Assembly (NCBI GenBank): GCA_964424805.1
Contig: CAYRKH010000035.1
Span: 1 to 34,404 of the forward strand
DNA length: 34,404 nt
Direction of reading: 5' to 3'
From: IDS-8 sp964424805
GTDB lineage: Bacteria > Pseudomonadota > Gammaproteobacteria > Steroidobacterales > Woeseiaceae
In this document: piece by piece, positions 22,745 through 29,968 of the stretch
Layout of the letters: each line of letters opens with the position of its first letter
Numbering within the stretch: the stretch's first letter is position 1
The notes under the pieces: generated by a model
Told to the model about the DNA's origin: nothing
The model's database searches: none
The model's input: only the letters and a program-made list of their open reading frames with translations
Translations under genes and position numbers: made by a program

Positions 22745-25132
22745 TCAGTCACGGCTTTTCAGCACTCCGACGAGATCCATCCGATCGAGCTGCCGGCGCA
22801 CGAGCAGCGCCGAGACCACGGTCACCAGGATGACCACGAGCGCCGCATAGCCGAACGTCCCGGCATCGATCACGAACGGCAGGCGAAACAGGTCCGAGCT
22901 CACGGCCTGGACCAGCGCGTAGGCGAGGCCCGCCCCCAGCGCTGCGCCCAGCGGCAGCGCGGCCAGCGTCAAAAACGCGATCTCCCCGAGCAGGATATAA
23001 GATACCTCGCTGCGTGTGAAACCGAGCACGCGCAGGGAGGCCAGCTCGCGTTGCCGTTCAGCGAATGAAATGCGCACCGTGTTGTACACCACACCGACTG
23101 CAATGATTGCCGCGAACGCGGTGTAGGCCCACACGGTGCTGCCGATGTTCTGGTCCATGAGCTCCGTGAAATTCCGCTGCGCTACCCGCTGGAGGGCGAC
23201 CCCGGCGACCGCGGGACGCTGCTTCAGTTCGATGTAAAGCGCCTCCATCGCGGCCGGGTCCACGAGGAGGTTGGTGCCCGAGATTACCGCGCCCTCCTGG
23301 AGCAGGGCGTTCAGGTCTGCCAGCAGCATGCGCACGCCGGACCCGATGAAGGTGGTCGTGACCGACGTGACCGGGAGCGTGAGGATCGGGCGGCGGCCCT
23401 CCGTCACTTCTACCTCGAGCACGTCACCCGGGCCGACGCGCAGCTTGTCGGCGATATCCCGCGACAGGACCAGTCCGCCAGGCGGCGGCACGACTGCCTT
23501 CCCCTCGGTGTCCACCATGCGCGAAAGGCTCGCGGCCAGCGGATGACCGGTAACCGCCGCACGCTCCTCCAGGTGCCGCGACCGCAGCCTGGCCGGAACG
23601 CGGCGGTACGGTTCGGCATGCAACACGCCGGGTACCCGCAGGAGCTCGAAATGCGCCGAGGTCGAGCGCGGCTCCGTGAACGTGACCTGCACATCGTAGC
23701 GGTTGGCAACGCTGAAGTAGGTGCGGATCATCTCCTCCATGGCATCGAGGAAGAACAAGGTGGCGATCAGCAGTGCGCCCGACGTGGCGACGCCCGCCAC
23801 CGTGAAAATGGCACGGCCGGGGAAGCGCACGATCTGTCGCAGCACCATCCGGGTCTGCTGGTCGAGGAAGGTGAGGCTCGTGACCGCGCTCCCGGCGGCG
23901 CGCGAGTAATCCGGAGGCGCAGGCGGTGTCATTGCCGTTGCGGGCTCGAGGCGGGCCGCCCGCTTCACGGCCGCGGCGGCGCCGCCCCCGACTGCTGCCG
24001 CGGTGACCAGGAACACGAGTGCGAACGCCCGGGGATTCGGGCGGAAGACGAATGCGGGGAAGTTGAAATACTCGGTGTACACCCCCGCGAGCAGCCTTCC
24101 GATCCAGGCGCCCAGCCCTGCCCCGACCGCAAGCCCCAGCAGGCCGATGACTGCCACGAACTTGAGGTAGTGCACGACCACGTCGACATCCGTGTAACCG
24201 AACGCCTTCATCAGCCCGATCTCGTTCCTGTCCGTGGCGATCATGCGCGAGATCACAACGTTGACCAGGAACGCCGCGACGAGCAGGAAGATGGGGGGCA
24301 GGACGTTCGACATCGTGCGCAACTGGTCGATCTCGCTCGATACGAAGGCGTTGGAGACCTGGTCTTCGCGTCCGTAGGCGCCGACGGCGCCCCAGGGCTC
24401 GAGCAGGCTGTCGAGCCTTGCGATTACGGCGGCGCTGCTGGCGCCGTGGGCCAGCCTCACGACTGCTTCATTGAACGCGCCTTCCTGGTTTACCGCCTCC
24501 GAAAGCGCATCACGGCCCATCCAGAGCACTCCGAAGAGGCGCGCATCCGGAACGATCTGGCCCGGCGAAATGGCGTAAACGTGCTCCGGCGAGAGTGCAA
24601 CCCCGACGATGCGCACGTCCTCGCGGCCGCCGTAGATGGTGGCCGGCACGCTGTCGCCGATCGACAGGCGATGCGCCTCGGCGAAGCTGTCCAGCACCAG
24701 CGCTTCGTTCCGAGCGCCGGGTTGGGGAAAGCGCCCGCGCAGGAGATGCACCTGGTTGACCGAGGGTGCCCCGTAATCGGGCAGCGAGAAGACTTCACCC
24801 GTGGCGGGTTCCGCCATCCCGGGCATGTCGAACAGCGCCGGCACCCGCACGCGTGTCTCGGCGGAGTGCACGCCGGGAATCTCGCGTATTTCGCCGAGCA
24901 GCGAATTCGGCGCCCGCACAACCGGCGCCCAGACGTCGGCGAAGCGGTAGCGGTCGTAGTAGGCAAGGCGCGTTGCCTCGAGAGATGACAGCAGGCCCGC
25001 CATGACGAGGTACACCGAGACGCCGCCGGCAATGACGAAGGCGATCGCCGTCGCCTGGCCCCTCATTGCCCACAGCTCGCGCAGCAGCTTGCGGTCGAGA
25101 GCCGCGAGCGCCGGCAGGCGGAAGACGCTCAC
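22745..25132 (-). CDS. FtsX-type ABC transporter permease
   Basis: A 795-residue inner-membrane permease with two FtsX/MacB-like halves. TM1 (ATAIAFVIAGGVSVYLVMAGLL) is followed by a large periplasmic MacB-type domain, three helices around ILLVAAFLVNVVISRMIA, a central helix (IFTVAGVATSGALLIATLFFL), a second periplasmic domain and a final three-helix group (WAYTAFAAIIAVGVVYNTVR and following). The open frame extends upstream, but GTG at 25132 is chosen because it gives a 4-nt GTGA overlap with the ATPase stop and starts directly at VFRLPALAALDRKLLRELW. Together with the ATPase and the HlyD-type gene it forms a MacAB/DevBCA-like exporter. The duplicated FtsX layout within one chain is typical of such permeases. 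Confidence 0.9.
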   Translation of the reverse strand: MSVFRLPALAALDRKLLRELWAMRGQATAIAFVIAGGVSVYLVMAGLLSSLEATRLAYYDRYRFADVWAPVVRAPNSLLGEIREIPGVHSAETRVRVPALFDMPGMAEPATGEVFSLPDYGAPSVNQVHLLRGRFPQPGARNEALVLDSFAEAHRLSIGDSVPATIYGGREDVRIVGVALSPEHVYAISPGQIVPDARLFGVLWMGRDALSEAVNQEGAFNEAVVRLAHGASSAAVIARLDSLLEPWGAVGAYGREDQVSNAFVSSEIDQLRTMSNVLPPIFLLVAAFLVNVVISRMIATDRNEIGLMKAFGYTDVDVVVHYLKFVAVIGLLGLAVGAGLGAWIGRLLAGVYTEYFNFPAFVFRPNPRAFALVFLVTAAAVGGGAAAAVKRAARLEPATAMTPPAPPDYSRAAGSAVTSLTFLDQQTRMVLRQIVRFPGRAIFTVAGVATSGALLIATLFFLDAMEEMIRTYFSVANRYDVQVTFTEPRSTSAHFELLRVPGVLHAEPYRRVPARLRSRHLEERAAVTGHPLAASLSRMVDTEGKAVVPPPGGLVLSRDIADKLRVGPGDVLEVEVTEGRRPILTLPVTSVTTTFIGSGVRMLLADLNALLQEGAVISGTNLLVDPAAMEALYIELKQRPAVAGVALQRVAQRNFTELMDQNIGSTVWAYTAFAAIIAVGVVYNTVRISFAERQRELASLRVLGFTRSEVSYILLGEIAFLTLAALPLGAALGAGLAYALVQAVSSDLFRLPFVIDAGTFGYAALVVILVTVVSALLVRRQLDRMDLVGVLKSRD

Positions 25133-25884
25133 CAGGACAGCTCGCTCGGCAGCTTCCGGGTCTCGTTGACGCGCTCGTCCCTGACCCGCCCATCCGAGAA
25201 GGTGATGACGCGGTTTGCCATGTCGGCGACCGTTGCGTTGTGCGTGATGAGCAGGGTCGTGGCGTTCAGGGTCTCGTTTACGTTCCTGAGCGCCTCCAGC
25301 ACGCGCACGCCGGTCACCGAGTCCAGCGCGCCGGTTGGCTCGTCGCACAGGAGCACCGACGGTTGCTTCGCGATCGCCCGGGCGATCGCCACCCGCTGCT
25401 GTTCGCCGCCGGAGAGCTGTGCGGGAAAATGGTCCAGCCGCTGCTCGAGCCCGACGAGGCGCAGCGCTTCCTCGGGTGTAATCGGGTTATCCGCTATCTC
25501 GGTTACCAGCGCGACGTTCTCGCGGGCGGTCAGGCTCGCCATCAGGTTGTAAAACTGGAACACGAAGCCCACGTGCCGGCGCCGATAGAGCGTGAGCTCC
25601 CGCTGGTTGGCCCCGGTCAGGTCGGTGCCGCGGAAGAACAGCCGTCCACTCGTCGGCCGATCGAGCCCGCCGAGTATGTTGAGCAGCGTCGATTTACCGC
25701 TGCCTGACGCGCCGAGCAGCACCACGAGTTCGCGTTCCGGCAGCACGAGGTCGACTCCGCGCAGCGCATGCACGGCGCCGTGGCCGCTGCCATAGACTTT
25801 GGTCAGGCCCTCGGTGCGAAAACAGGGCTCGGGGACCGAAGCGCCTCTGCCATCGCCATGACTCCTCCATCGACTGCCGGTCAA
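25129..25884 (-). CDS. ABC transporter ATP-binding protein, MacB/LolD type
   Basis: A 251-residue ATPase. Walker A GASGSGKST is at residues 58-66, the Q-loop at Q110 (FVFQFYNLM), the signature LSGGEQQR at 157-164, Walker B VLLCDEPTGALD with E182, and the H-loop in LLITHN. It powers the adjacent FtsX-type permease. The only in-frame start before the conserved core is TTG 25884, with AGGAG about 10 nt upstream. Oddly, the best ribosome-binding sequence (GGAGGAG, 25868-25862) precedes ATGs at 25859 and 25853 that are in a different frame and would stop after 18 codons. Either TTG is used or a single-base indel separates the real ATG from the coding frame. Confidence 0.9.
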   Translation of the reverse strand: MTGSRWRSHGDGRGASVPEPCFRTEGLTKVYGSGHGAVHALRGVDLVLPERELVVLLGASGSGKSTLLNILGGLDRPTSGRLFFRGTDLTGANQRELTLYRRRHVGFVFQFYNLMASLTARENVALVTEIADNPITPEEALRLVGLEQRLDHFPAQLSGGEQQRVAIARAIAKQPSVLLCDEPTGALDSVTGVRVLEALRNVNETLNATTLLITHNATVADMANRVITFSDGRVRDERVNETRKLPSELSW

Positions 25885-26117
25885 CCGAGTGTCGCTCCTG
25901 TACAGGCTACCATCGCGCGAATGCTCTTATCGCTGGCGGCTTTCGCCGGAACACCCGCCTACCGTCCTGGCGCTCGTGAACATCCGCCTTCCGGCCAGCG
26001 GCCATGATACGGGATCGTGGAAGCGGCTTCAGTCGATGGCGCAGTACCAAAGCAGCGCCAGCGGGCGTGGCTTCCGGATCGTGGCGGGGTCGCACAAGCT
26101 GGCGCTGAGAATTTCGC

Positions 26118-26612
26118 CTATTCCGGTTGCAACTCCCGGTAGACGCGCCGGGCCTCGATGAAATGGTCCAAGGGAAAGCGGATTGGCACACCTTCGAGAG
26201 CGGCGGCCAACATCTCGAGATGAGCATCGAAGCCGGCACACGCCTTGGCAACATCCTCTTCTGCAGGCACCCGCAAGGTCAGTACGAGGTGTGTCCCCTC
26301 CCCAGCCGCCGTCAGCTCCCAACGAAGGGGACGTTCCGGTTGATCGCTACTGCTCCACGAGTACACGAGCAGGCGCGGGGGATCCAGGTCGAGTACGCTG
26401 CTCTCGATGGTCGTTCCGCTGTCGGCGAAATCGATATGCACGGCTCCGCCTCTGCGCAACTCGATGGACCCGGGCGCAAGCCACTGCGCAAGCGCCTCCG
26501 GCTCAGTCAGCATACGCCAGACGGTTTTCCGGTCCTGCTCAAGAAGCCGCTCGATCCGCCCCTCGAAGCTGTCGCCGTCGCGGCGAATCTGGCCCGGATT
26601 GATATTTTCCAT
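26118..26612 (-). CDS. SRPBCC/AHSA1-family protein
   Basis: A 164-residue START-like (SRPBCC) domain protein of the Aha1/polyketide-cyclase-like group. Typical elements are the opening helix/strand with KTVWRMLTEPEALAQWLAP, a beta sheet region (GGAVHIDFADSGTTIESSVLDLDPPRLLVYSW), and the terminal long helix. ATG 26612 is chosen: GGGAA lies about 10 nt upstream, and the extra upstream open frame has no recognisable features. It lies 119 nt downstream of the UbiA-family gene and 233 nt upstream of the ABC ATPase, all on the same strand. Such domains bind hydrophobic small ligands or act as environmental-stress proteins. A role with the biosynthetic genes upstream is possible but only inferred. 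Confidence 0.8.
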   Translation of the reverse strand: MENINPGQIRRDGDSFEGRIERLLEQDRKTVWRMLTEPEALAQWLAPGSIELRRGGAVHIDFADSGTTIESSVLDLDPPRLLVYSWSSSDQPERPLRWELTAAGEGTHLVLTLRVPAEEDVAKACAGFDAHLEMLAAALEGVPIRFPLDHFIEARRVYRELQPE

Positions 26613-26731
26613 GATCGCGTGAGTTCCCGTGGACGGAACAAAAGCATAGGAGGGGTCAAGGGTGTTCGCCTTGACCTGGATCAACGCTCCGGATTCGTGG
26701 CGCGTCGGGTTCGGACCGGGACGACGCTGCA

Positions 26732-27625
26732 TCAGCTGAGCAGCATGAATCCAGTGACGATCGCGAGCAAGGCTACGGGGTAGAGGCTGGCACGGTCGAA
26801 AAGGCGCGCCGCCTGGCGGCCGTCGAGGGTACGCGCCAAACGAATGGCGGGGAGCAGCAGCAGCCAGGTCCCGGCGATGAACACCGCGAGCGGGAACTGC
26901 CAGCCCAGGGACAGCGGGGACAGCCACGGCAGGCCGAGACCGAGCAGCACGGTGAGTCCGAGGCCGGCAAGGATGACAGTGCTGCCGATGCGCGGGCCGA
27001 AGCACAAGGGGATCGTGCGTGCGCCGATGCAGCGATCCTCCTCGATGTCGTTCCAGTCGGCCGGGATGTTCTGGCCGCCGATTTCCCATGGCATGAGCCA
27101 GGCGAGCATCAAGACCAGCCCGGCCGCAGACGGCGCGGAGACGACCGCGTACACGGCAGCCACGGGACCGGCGGACTTGACCAGCGCGCTGACTACGGTG
27201 CGCCACCAGGTGACCTTGAGCAGCTTCACGTAGACTACTTCCAGCGTGGCGGCGGCAACGAGGATGACCAGGATCTTCGGGTTGAGCAGCCAGATGCCGA
27301 TCACGGCGACGACAAACCAGGTGCTGAACCAGAGCCAGCCACTCCGCATGCTGACCAGGCTCTGCGCCAATGGATAACGCATGGCCGAAGCCTCCACAGC
27401 GTAGCCGGACTTGAGGCCACCCCTGACTTTTTCTACGTCGTCGCGGACGCCGACCAGGTCATTGAGTGCGTAGATCGCTGTATAACCGGCGAGCACGGTG
27501 ACGAGACACAGTCCCAGCACCGGCCACGCCGGAAAGTGACCCAGCCACAACAGCGCGACAAAGCCCGGCATGGCGATGTCGAGCACGCCGTGGGTGGATC
27601 GCGAGAGAGCCAGGAAGCGTTTCAT
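26732..27625 (-). CDS. UbiA-family membrane prenyltransferase
   Basis: A 297-residue multi-helix intramembrane prenyltransferase. The two aspartate-rich motifs are present: NDLVGVRDD (N55-D63) and DWNDIEED (D190-D197), each at a helix end as in UbiA enzymes, binding the Mg-diphosphate of the prenyl donor. About eight to nine hydrophobic helices follow from residue 12 to the C-terminus. The start ATG 27625 overlaps the methyltransferase stop (ATGA). A UbiA protein beside a cyclase and a TIM barrel recalls the ebo clusters (EboC), but this sequence does not look like the EboC proteins I know. The acceptor could be a cyclitol, a quinone-like ring or another polar head group. A plain ubiquinone role is possible but not favoured by the neighbours. 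Confidence 0.85.
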   Translation of the reverse strand: MKRFLALSRSTHGVLDIAMPGFVALLWLGHFPAWPVLGLCLVTVLAGYTAIYALNDLVGVRDDVEKVRGGLKSGYAVEASAMRYPLAQSLVSMRSGWLWFSTWFVVAVIGIWLLNPKILVILVAAATLEVVYVKLLKVTWWRTVVSALVKSAGPVAAVYAVVSAPSAAGLVLMLAWLMPWEIGGQNIPADWNDIEEDRCIGARTIPLCFGPRIGSTVILAGLGLTVLLGLGLPWLSPLSLGWQFPLAVFIAGTWLLLLPAIRLARTLDGRQAARLFDRASLYPVALLAIVTGFMLLS

Positions 27626-28341
27626 CGGCGTCCACTTTTCCTGTTGAAACACGCCATGTAGGTGACGTCTTCGCGGTTCGGCGCGACGCGGAAGCGGCGG
27701 GTCAACGGGTTGTACATTAGGCTGGCGACGGCTTCGGGCTCCAACCCGGCGCCGGCGGCCCAGCGGCGCATCTCGGCCGGCTTGATCAGCCTGCTGTACG
27801 TATGGGTTCCGCGCGGCAGGAGGCCGAGGATGTACTCGCCGGCGACGATCGCGAAGGCAAACGCCTTGAGGGTGCGGTTGATAGTCGAGAAGAACGCCAC
27901 CCCGCCTGGCTTCAGCAACCCGGCACAAGCGGCGATGACGCGCTCGGGATGCGGCACGTGCTCGAGCATCTCCATGCAGGTGACAGCATCGAAGCTGCCG
28001 GCTTCGTGATGTACCAGGTCCTCGGCGGCAAGCAGGCGATAGTCGATATCGAGTCCACCGCGCTCGGCGTGCCGGCGCGCGACCGCGAGCGAGAGCTCGG
28101 AAAGATCGATGCCGGTTACGCGCGCGCCCGACCGGTGCAGCGCCTCGGCAAGGATGCCGCCGCCGCAGCCGACGTCGACGACACGCGGCCGGCGGGCGGC
28201 GATGCGGCCGGCAATGAAGTCGAGGCGCAGGTCGTTGATCGCGTGCAGCTGCCCCATCTTGCCGTGAGGATCCCACCACAGCTCCGCCATGCGGTTGAAA
28301 TGGGCGATCTCGGCGGCATCAACATTGGGCGATTCGGTCAT
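27622..28341 (-). CDS. ubiG: UbiG-like SAM-dependent O-methyltransferase
   Basis: A 239-residue class I methyltransferase very similar to UbiG. It opens with EIAHFNRMAELWWDPHGKMG and continues INDLRLDFI, the SAM-binding VVDVGCGGGILAEAL (residues ~53-67), GIDLSE, the post-I motif region CMEMLEHVPHPERVI and LKPGGVAFFSTINRT. UbiG methylates ring hydroxyls twice in ubiquinone synthesis. Here the gene overlaps the cyclase gene upstream by 23 nt and the UbiA-family gene downstream by 4 nt, inside a putative biosynthetic operon, so it may be a paralogue recruited to another phenolic or cyclitol substrate. Whether another ubiG exists in the genome would distinguish the two. Confidence 0.88.
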   Translation of the reverse strand: MTESPNVDAAEIAHFNRMAELWWDPHGKMGQLHAINDLRLDFIAGRIAARRPRVVDVGCGGGILAEALHRSGARVTGIDLSELSLAVARRHAERGGLDIDYRLLAAEDLVHHEAGSFDAVTCMEMLEHVPHPERVIAACAGLLKPGGVAFFSTINRTLKAFAFAIVAGEYILGLLPRGTHTYSRLIKPAEMRRWAAGAGLEPEAVASLMYNPLTRRFRVAPNREDVTYMACFNRKSGRR

Positions 28342-29431
28342 GGCGGGTCGAACTCCGGTGGCTCAGCGCGTGGATCGCGGCCGCGATCTCCGCGCGCGTG
28401 ATGTCGTTGACGAAGACGCACTCGCCAATACCCCGCGGCAGCGGCACGCGTTGCAGGCCGTTGCGGTGCTCGACCCGGTCGGCCAGCGACTGCCACATCA
28501 GCCCGGTATCGAGCAGGTCGAGGTCGGGCACGATGCCGAGGTCGTCGACCAGGTCGAAAATGCGGTCGCAGGCGGGCGCCGCCAGCAGGCCGCGGGCGCG
28601 CGCGATGGCGGTGGAGACCAGGATGTCCAGCAGCACGGCCTCGCCGTGCAGCAGGCGATCCTCGAAGCGGGTCTCCAGCCCATAGCTGAAGCTGTGGCCG
28701 AAATCGACCTTGCGGGACAGGTCGTCCTCGTAGAGGTTGGGCTCGAGCTCCCGCAGCATGCCGCCGATGGCGCGGTCGAGGATCTCGCCGCCCCGCGTAT
28801 CCTGGAACGCAGCGGCGAGGCTGCCGGCACCGTCGCGCTCCAGCAGCCGGAACAGGCCGGCGTCGGCGATCACCGCGAGCTTGACGATCTCGCACACGCC
28901 GTTCTCGAGCTGACGCCGATCGAGAGTGGCGAGCAGGCTGCGGTCGAGCAACACCCGGCGCGGCGGCTCGAAGCTGCCGAGGCGGTTCTTGCAGCCGTTG
29001 AAATTGATGCCGGTCTTGATGCCGACCGAGGCGTCGACGTACCCCATCAGGGTGGTGGGTACCTTGATGTGCGGCACCCCGCGGCGGTAGCTGGAGGCGG
29101 CAAAGCCGACGACGTCGGTGAGCACGCCGCCGCCGATGGCGACGATGGGCTCGTCGCGGCGGTGGATGGGAAAGCGGTCCAGCTCGCGCAGCACAGCCAG
29201 CCAGGATTCGGCCGTCTTGCCGGCTTCCCCGCCCGGAAAGACGAGGATGCGCGCCGTGACGCCGTGCTGCGCAAAGTACGCCTCGATGCGCGCGAAGTGA
29301 TGTTGGTGCACGCATTCGTCGACCACCACGAAACGGCGCCCGTTCTCGATGCGGCCGTCCGCCAGCAAGGTACGATCACGCGGATCGAAAACGTCGGCCA
29401 CGTTGACCAGGTCGTATTCGATCGCGCGCAT
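28319..29431 (-). CDS. Sedoheptulose-7-phosphate cyclase superfamily enzyme (EEVS/EboD-like)
   Basis: A 370-residue member of the dehydroquinate-synthase superfamily. NAD-binding motifs are FPGGEAGKT (residues 65-73) and IGGGVLTDVVGFAASSYRRG (99-118). Zn ligands E181 (CEIVKLA), H246 (DFGHSFSYGLE) and H262 (LHGEAV) are present. The stretch TTLMGYVDASVGIKTGINFNG (126-146), continued by CKNRLGSFEPP, is the pattern of sugar-phosphate cyclases such as 2-epi-5-epi-valiolone synthase, not of AroB (which has SSVGGKTAVNHP). It should therefore cyclise a ketose phosphate, probably sedoheptulose 7-phosphate, to a C7 cyclitol, although sequence alone does not fix the product. ATG 29431 is preferred, with GGAAGGT 8 nt upstream; GTG 29485 would add 18 unconserved-looking residues. 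Confidence 0.85.
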   Translation of the reverse strand: MRAIEYDLVNVADVFDPRDRTLLADGRIENGRRFVVVDECVHQHHFARIEAYFAQHGVTARILVFPGGEAGKTAESWLAVLRELDRFPIHRRDEPIVAIGGGVLTDVVGFAASSYRRGVPHIKVPTTLMGYVDASVGIKTGINFNGCKNRLGSFEPPRRVLLDRSLLATLDRRQLENGVCEIVKLAVIADAGLFRLLERDGAGSLAAAFQDTRGGEILDRAIGGMLRELEPNLYEDDLSRKVDFGHSFSYGLETRFEDRLLHGEAVLLDILVSTAIARARGLLAAPACDRIFDLVDDLGIVPDLDLLDTGLMWQSLADRVEHRNGLQRVPLPRGIGECVFVNDITRAEIAAAIHALSHRSSTRHDRIAQC

Positions 29432-29466
29432 GCCACGCACCTTCCAGCAAGCGCCCTGCCCGCCCG

Positions 29467-29964
29467 TCACGTGACGTCTGCCCACGCCGCCCGCCTTTCC
29501 AGCACCGCGCGCGCCACCGCCTGCGCCCGGCCCAGGTCATGGTGCTGCCAGCGGCCACACTGGTCGATCCGCGCGTAGGGGACCGCGGTGGCCCGCAGCA
29601 CGCCGCTCAGGATGGATTCGAGGGCATCCTCGATCACGGCGCGACGACCCTCGTTCAGCAAGGTGAGATAGAAGCCGGTCTGGCAACCCATCACGCCGAC
29701 GCCGACGAAATGCCACGGCAGCAGCCGCTGGAAGCCTTCCAGCAGGAAGTGCTCGATCGAGTGCGCCTCGCTGCTGCAAAGGTACTCATCGGCGTTGGGG
29801 CGACGCAGGCGCAGGTCGATGCAGTACACCGTGTCGCCGCCCGCGCCGGCATGGGCTCCGCGCAGCTTGACGCTGGGCGCCTCGAGCGTGCGATGGTCCA
29901 GCTCGCCGACGGTCGCGGGCGCCCAACCCAGCGCTCGATAATCGATCGTCGCGGGACCCGGCAT
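29467..29964 (-). CDS. luxS: LuxS S-ribosylhomocysteine lyase
   Basis: A 165-residue LuxS homologue with all key residues: ELDH near residue 21, VKLRGAH, the metal motif H68-S-I-E71-H72, catalytic C94 in VMGCQTGFYL and the third metal ligand C136 in DQCGRWQHHDL. LuxS splits S-ribosylhomocysteine into homocysteine and 4,5-dihydroxypentanedione, the AI-2 precursor. The N-terminus is ~16 residues longer than in standard LuxS. The gene lies between a TIM-barrel isomerase (4 nt gap) and the sugar-phosphate cyclase, an unusual place; no mtn/pfs or activated-methyl-cycle gene is seen nearby. It may recycle SAH-derived S-ribosylhomocysteine from the UbiG-like enzyme, supply a C5 dicarbonyl precursor, or act on a related sugar. 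Confidence 0.9.
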   Translation of the reverse strand: MPGPATIDYRALGWAPATVGELDHRTLEAPSVKLRGAHAGAGGDTVYCIDLRLRRPNADEYLCSSEAHSIEHFLLEGFQRLLPWHFVGVGVMGCQTGFYLTLLNEGRRAVIEDALESILSGVLRATAVPYARIDQCGRWQHHDLGRAQAVARAVLERRAAWADVT

Positions 29965-29968
29965 CCGG

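Noticed and set aside
28289..29578. Open frame of 429 codons on the + strand opposite the cyclase gene
   Set aside because: Antisense shadow; the - strand frame carries NAD- and zinc-binding motifs.
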